From Chloroflexota bacterium (GTDB lineage Bacteria > Chloroflexota > Anaerolineae > Anaerolineales > Anaerolineaceae): a stretch of 7,588 nt of DNA. The stretch is taken from positions 1-7,588 of the forward strand of contig JAAZIH010000100.1 of the NCBI GenBank assembly GCA_012800995.1, given 5' to 3'. The notes below the pieces were generated by a model that saw only the letters and a program-made list of their open reading frames with translations, did not search any database and had not been told where the DNA came from. Shown here piece by piece: positions 5,694 to 7,588 of this stretch (the stretch's first letter is position 1; each line of letters starts with the position of its first letter). The position numbers and the translations under genes were made by a program.

Positions 5694-6530
5694 TTATGGC
5701 TCTAATGGGGTGATATCCACAACATTGAAATTGGATATCACCAGCACCGCGCTTAAACCGTGGAAATCTACAACTGGTTGAACCGATCCTGTTTGAAAAA
5801 GGGTGTTTTGTTTGGATTGCATTGAGAGCACCTGACCCACGAAAATGTTGGGTGGATAGGTGCCCCCTAAACCACTGGTAAGCAAAACTTCGCCAAGCTG
5901 TACTTCGACATCCTGTGGGATGAGGTCAAGCGTGATTTCGCTGGTGATTGAGCCATGAATTTGGGCTTCAACATCAGCTGCTTTTAAGCGCACGTTGACC
6001 GCCATACTGGCGTCTGTGATGAGCTTGACCCTCGAGGCGTTTGCGATAACCGCGTCAATGCGACCAACGAGCCCTTCCTGGGTTACCACGGGCATGCCAT
6101 AGCGAATGCCGTGGTTGGAGCCTTTGTCGATAATAACATACTGCAAGTAGGGACTGATTTCCCGCCCGATGACGGTTGCGGCAATATACTCATGTTCAGG
6201 GTGGGTGCGGGCAAAATCGAGCAAGGTGTAAAGGATTTCTGCCTGGCTGAGGTTTTCCTGTAAGGCAACAATTTCACTCTGCAGTTGGGCTACTTCTTGT
6301 TCCAAAGCCTGGTTTTGGGCACGCAGGGTGGCCATATCGCGCGGCGAGGTGAAAAACTCACGAAATGCAATATAGCGTTGCGAAAGCCAGCTTTGGGTCG
6401 AGATGGTTGGGCTAAAAATGAAACTAAACACAGGCGTGAGGTAGCCCGAAAGCGCGATGACGATTAAACCTATCACAACAGTGACAATGACAAGATTACG
6501 TATGTTTTTGGGTGAAAAGAGATTTCGCAT
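5694..6530 (-). CDS. mreC: MreC, rod-shape-determining protein
   Basis: MreC is a bitopic protein whose extracytoplasmic part contacts PBP2 and switches on the elongation enzymes. This 278-residue protein has a short basic N-terminus, one membrane anchor (about 12-31), a coiled coil (about 66-106, starting LRAQNQALEQEVAQLQ) and a two-part beta domain. Family landmarks in the beta domain are VIIDKGSNHGIRYGMPV (132-148), EGLVGRI (152-158), SGLGGTYPPNIFVGQV (219-234) and the terminal HGLSAVLVI (257-265). The length is typical. The ATG is preceded by GAGGT (6540-6544) at 9-base spacing, in a 44-base gap after mreB. That gap holds only a 4-bp stem (TCCG-AA-CGGA) and no T-tract, so read-through from mreB is expected. 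Confidence 0.95.
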   Translation of the reverse strand: MRNLFSPKNIRNLVIVTVVIGLIVIALSGYLTPVFSFIFSPTISTQSWLSQRYIAFREFFTSPRDMATLRAQNQALEQEVAQLQSEIVALQENLSQAEILYTLLDFARTHPEHEYIAATVIGREISPYLQYVIIDKGSNHGIRYGMPVVTQEGLVGRIDAVIANASRVKLITDASMAVNVRLKAADVEAQIHGSITSEITLDLIPQDVEVQLGEVLLTSGLGGTYPPNIFVGQVLSMQSKQNTLFQTGSVQPVVDFHGLSAVLVISNFNVVDITPLEP

Positions 6531-6574
6531 CTTAAGGGAACCTCACGCAGAGCGATCCGTTCGGAGAGAAGGAC

Positions 6575-7588
6575 TTAGGATTGTCCGCTCGTATAGGGGT
6601 CGCGTTCGACACCCACCAAGAGTCCTTCGTATTGTTCAACATCATCAAAAATCATGCCACATCCACGCGCTACGCAGGTCATGGGGTCTTCAGCAACCCA
6701 AACACGCACGCGGATTTCATTTGCCAGTCTTTCAGCCAGACCTTGCAGTTGTGAGGTACCGCCTGCCAGGCATATACCTGTATCCATGAGGTCCGCGAGG
6801 ATTTCAGGTGGGCTTTCATCAAGCGCGTCTTTGATGGTATCGATAATCACTTGCACCGAGGGCGCTAAAGCCTCGCGAATTTCGATGGATGAGACTTCAA
6901 TGGCTTCGGGCAAACCGGTGATTAAGTTTCGGCCGCGCACATCAGCGGTTTTTTCTTCCTTGAGGGGATAGGCGGAGCCGAGGGCAATCTTGATTTTCTC
7001 CGCCATCTGTTCACCGATGAAGAGGTTGTATTTGCTGCGAATGTACTCGATGATGTCTTGGTCAAGTTCATCGCCAGCAACACGAAGTGAGCGTGAAATA
7101 ACAATACCACCCATCGAGATAATGGCGACTTCGGTTGTGCCACCACCGATATCAACAATCATGTTGCCGTAGCCATCAATAGGCAGGCCGGCACCGATAG
7201 CAGCCGCTGAAGGCTCAAGTATCATATAGGCTTCGCGCGCGCCGGCACTCATCGCGGCGTCATATACCGCGCGTTTTTCAACTTCTGTCGCGCCGGATGG
7301 AATACCCACTACGACGCGCGAATGAGGAAAGAGCACAATGCTGTTTTCGTGGGCTTTGTGGATAAAATACTCAAGCATAGCCTGGGTAATGTCAAATTCA
7401 GAAACAACGCCATCGCGCAAGGGGCGCATGGTAATCATGTTAGCGGGCGCGCGACCAACCATCGCCTTGGCAGCAGCGCCAATGCGTTGTGGTTCACGCG
7501 TGCGTTTATCAATCGCGACCCATGAGGGCTCATTGATCACGATGCCCTTGCCGCGCACGTTAACAAGTGTGTTGGCTGTTCCGAGGTC
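6575..7588 (-). CDS. mreB: MreB, actin-like cell-shape protein (5' end outside window)
   Basis: MreB polymerises under the membrane and steers the elongation machinery. The frame is open to the right edge and begins with DLGTANTL, the phosphate-1 loop, so only about 8-12 N-terminal residues are missing; 337 residues are visible. The GTG at 7556-7558 lies after this motif and is not the start. Further landmarks (numbered from the first visible residue) are GIPSGATEVEKRAVYDAA (95-112), LEPSAAAIGAGLP (124-136), the phosphate-2 loop DIGGGTTEVA (146-155), GDELDQDI (172-179), EKIKIALGSA (197-206) and the adenosine-site AGGTSQLQGL (275-284). In that last motif Thr-Ser replaces the usual Gly-Ala/Ser. 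The tail after VARGCG (306-311) is a few residues longer than in E. coli MreB. The gene opens the visible cell-shape operon; any promoter lies outside the window. Confidence 0.97.
   Translation of the reverse strand, partial: DLGTANTLVNVRGKGIVINEPSWVAIDKRTREPQRIGAAAKAMVGRAPANMITMRPLRDGVVSEFDITQAMLEYFIHKAHENSIVLFPHSRVVVGIPSGATEVEKRAVYDAAMSAGAREAYMILEPSAAAIGAGLPIDGYGNMIVDIGGGTTEVAIISMGGIVISRSLRVAGDELDQDIIEYIRSKYNLFIGEQMAEKIKIALGSAYPLKEEKTADVRGRNLITGLPEAIEVSSIEIREALAPSVQVIIDTIKDALDESPPEILADLMDTGICLAGGTSQLQGLAERLANEIRVRVWVAEDPMTCVARGCGMIFDDVEQYEGLLVGVERDPYTSGQS

Noticed and set aside
6531..6574. Terminator or attenuator between mreB and mreC
   Set aside because: Only a 4-bp stem (TCCG/CGGA) with a two-base loop is present and no T-run follows. 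The gap looks like a plain leader with a GAGGT ribosome site.
6575..7558. GTG at 7556-7558 as the start of mreB
   Set aside because: The frame continues upstream as DLGTANTL, the conserved phosphate-1 loop, to the window edge. The gene is cut by the window, not started at the GTG.

Overview
The window is a bacterial rod-shape (elongasome) gene cluster with two small convergent genes at its left edge. From right to left on the minus strand it carries mreB (5' end outside the window), mreC, mreD, mrdA (PBP2), a minC-like gene, rodA, and a coiled-coil/zinc-ribbon gene. On the plus strand at the left are the 3' end of a yggS-family gene and a complete single-repeat yggT. Coding density is close to total: no gene-free stretch exceeds 70 bases, and I see no rRNA, tRNA, CRISPR array or mobile element.

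Organism: base composition looks moderate (roughly mid-40s to 50% GC by eye). The order mreBCD-mrdA-minC-rodA merges the Bacillus-type mreBCD-minCD cluster with the E. coli-type mrdA-mrdB pair. From memory this order fits Chloroflexota, class Anaerolineae. The single-repeat YggT beside YggS argues against a gammaproteobacterium. The taxonomic call is an inference from gene order and protein style, not a search result.

How it works together: MreB is the actin-like cytoskeletal filament. MreC and MreD are the membrane parts that link it to the wall-synthesis enzymes. PBP2 (transpeptidase) and RodA (SEDS glycosyltransferase) polymerise and crosslink lateral peptidoglycan. A MinC-like protein, a family known for FtsZ inhibition, is encoded between the two enzymes. 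Genes from mreD to rodA are joined by 4-base stop/start overlaps (ATGA, TTGA, ATGA), so they are probably one translationally coupled operon. The minC-like gene starts with TTG behind a perfect Shine-Dalgarno sequence, and rodA has almost no ribosome site of its own. The zinc-ribbon gene lies 67 bases after rodA and has a possible extended -10 promoter, so it may be transcribed both by read-through and independently.

The left part (yggS-yggT) is a piece of the widespread yggS/yggT neighbourhood linked to PLP homeostasis and division-associated membrane functions. Its last stop codon directly abuts the stop codon of the zinc-ribbon gene, with no intergenic base.

I did not find a convincingly new system. 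The points most worth a second look are the MinC-like protein, which lacks the RSGQ MinD-contact motif and sits inside the PBP2-RodA gene pair; departures from consensus in RodA at conserved positions; and a probable metal-site variant in PBP2.
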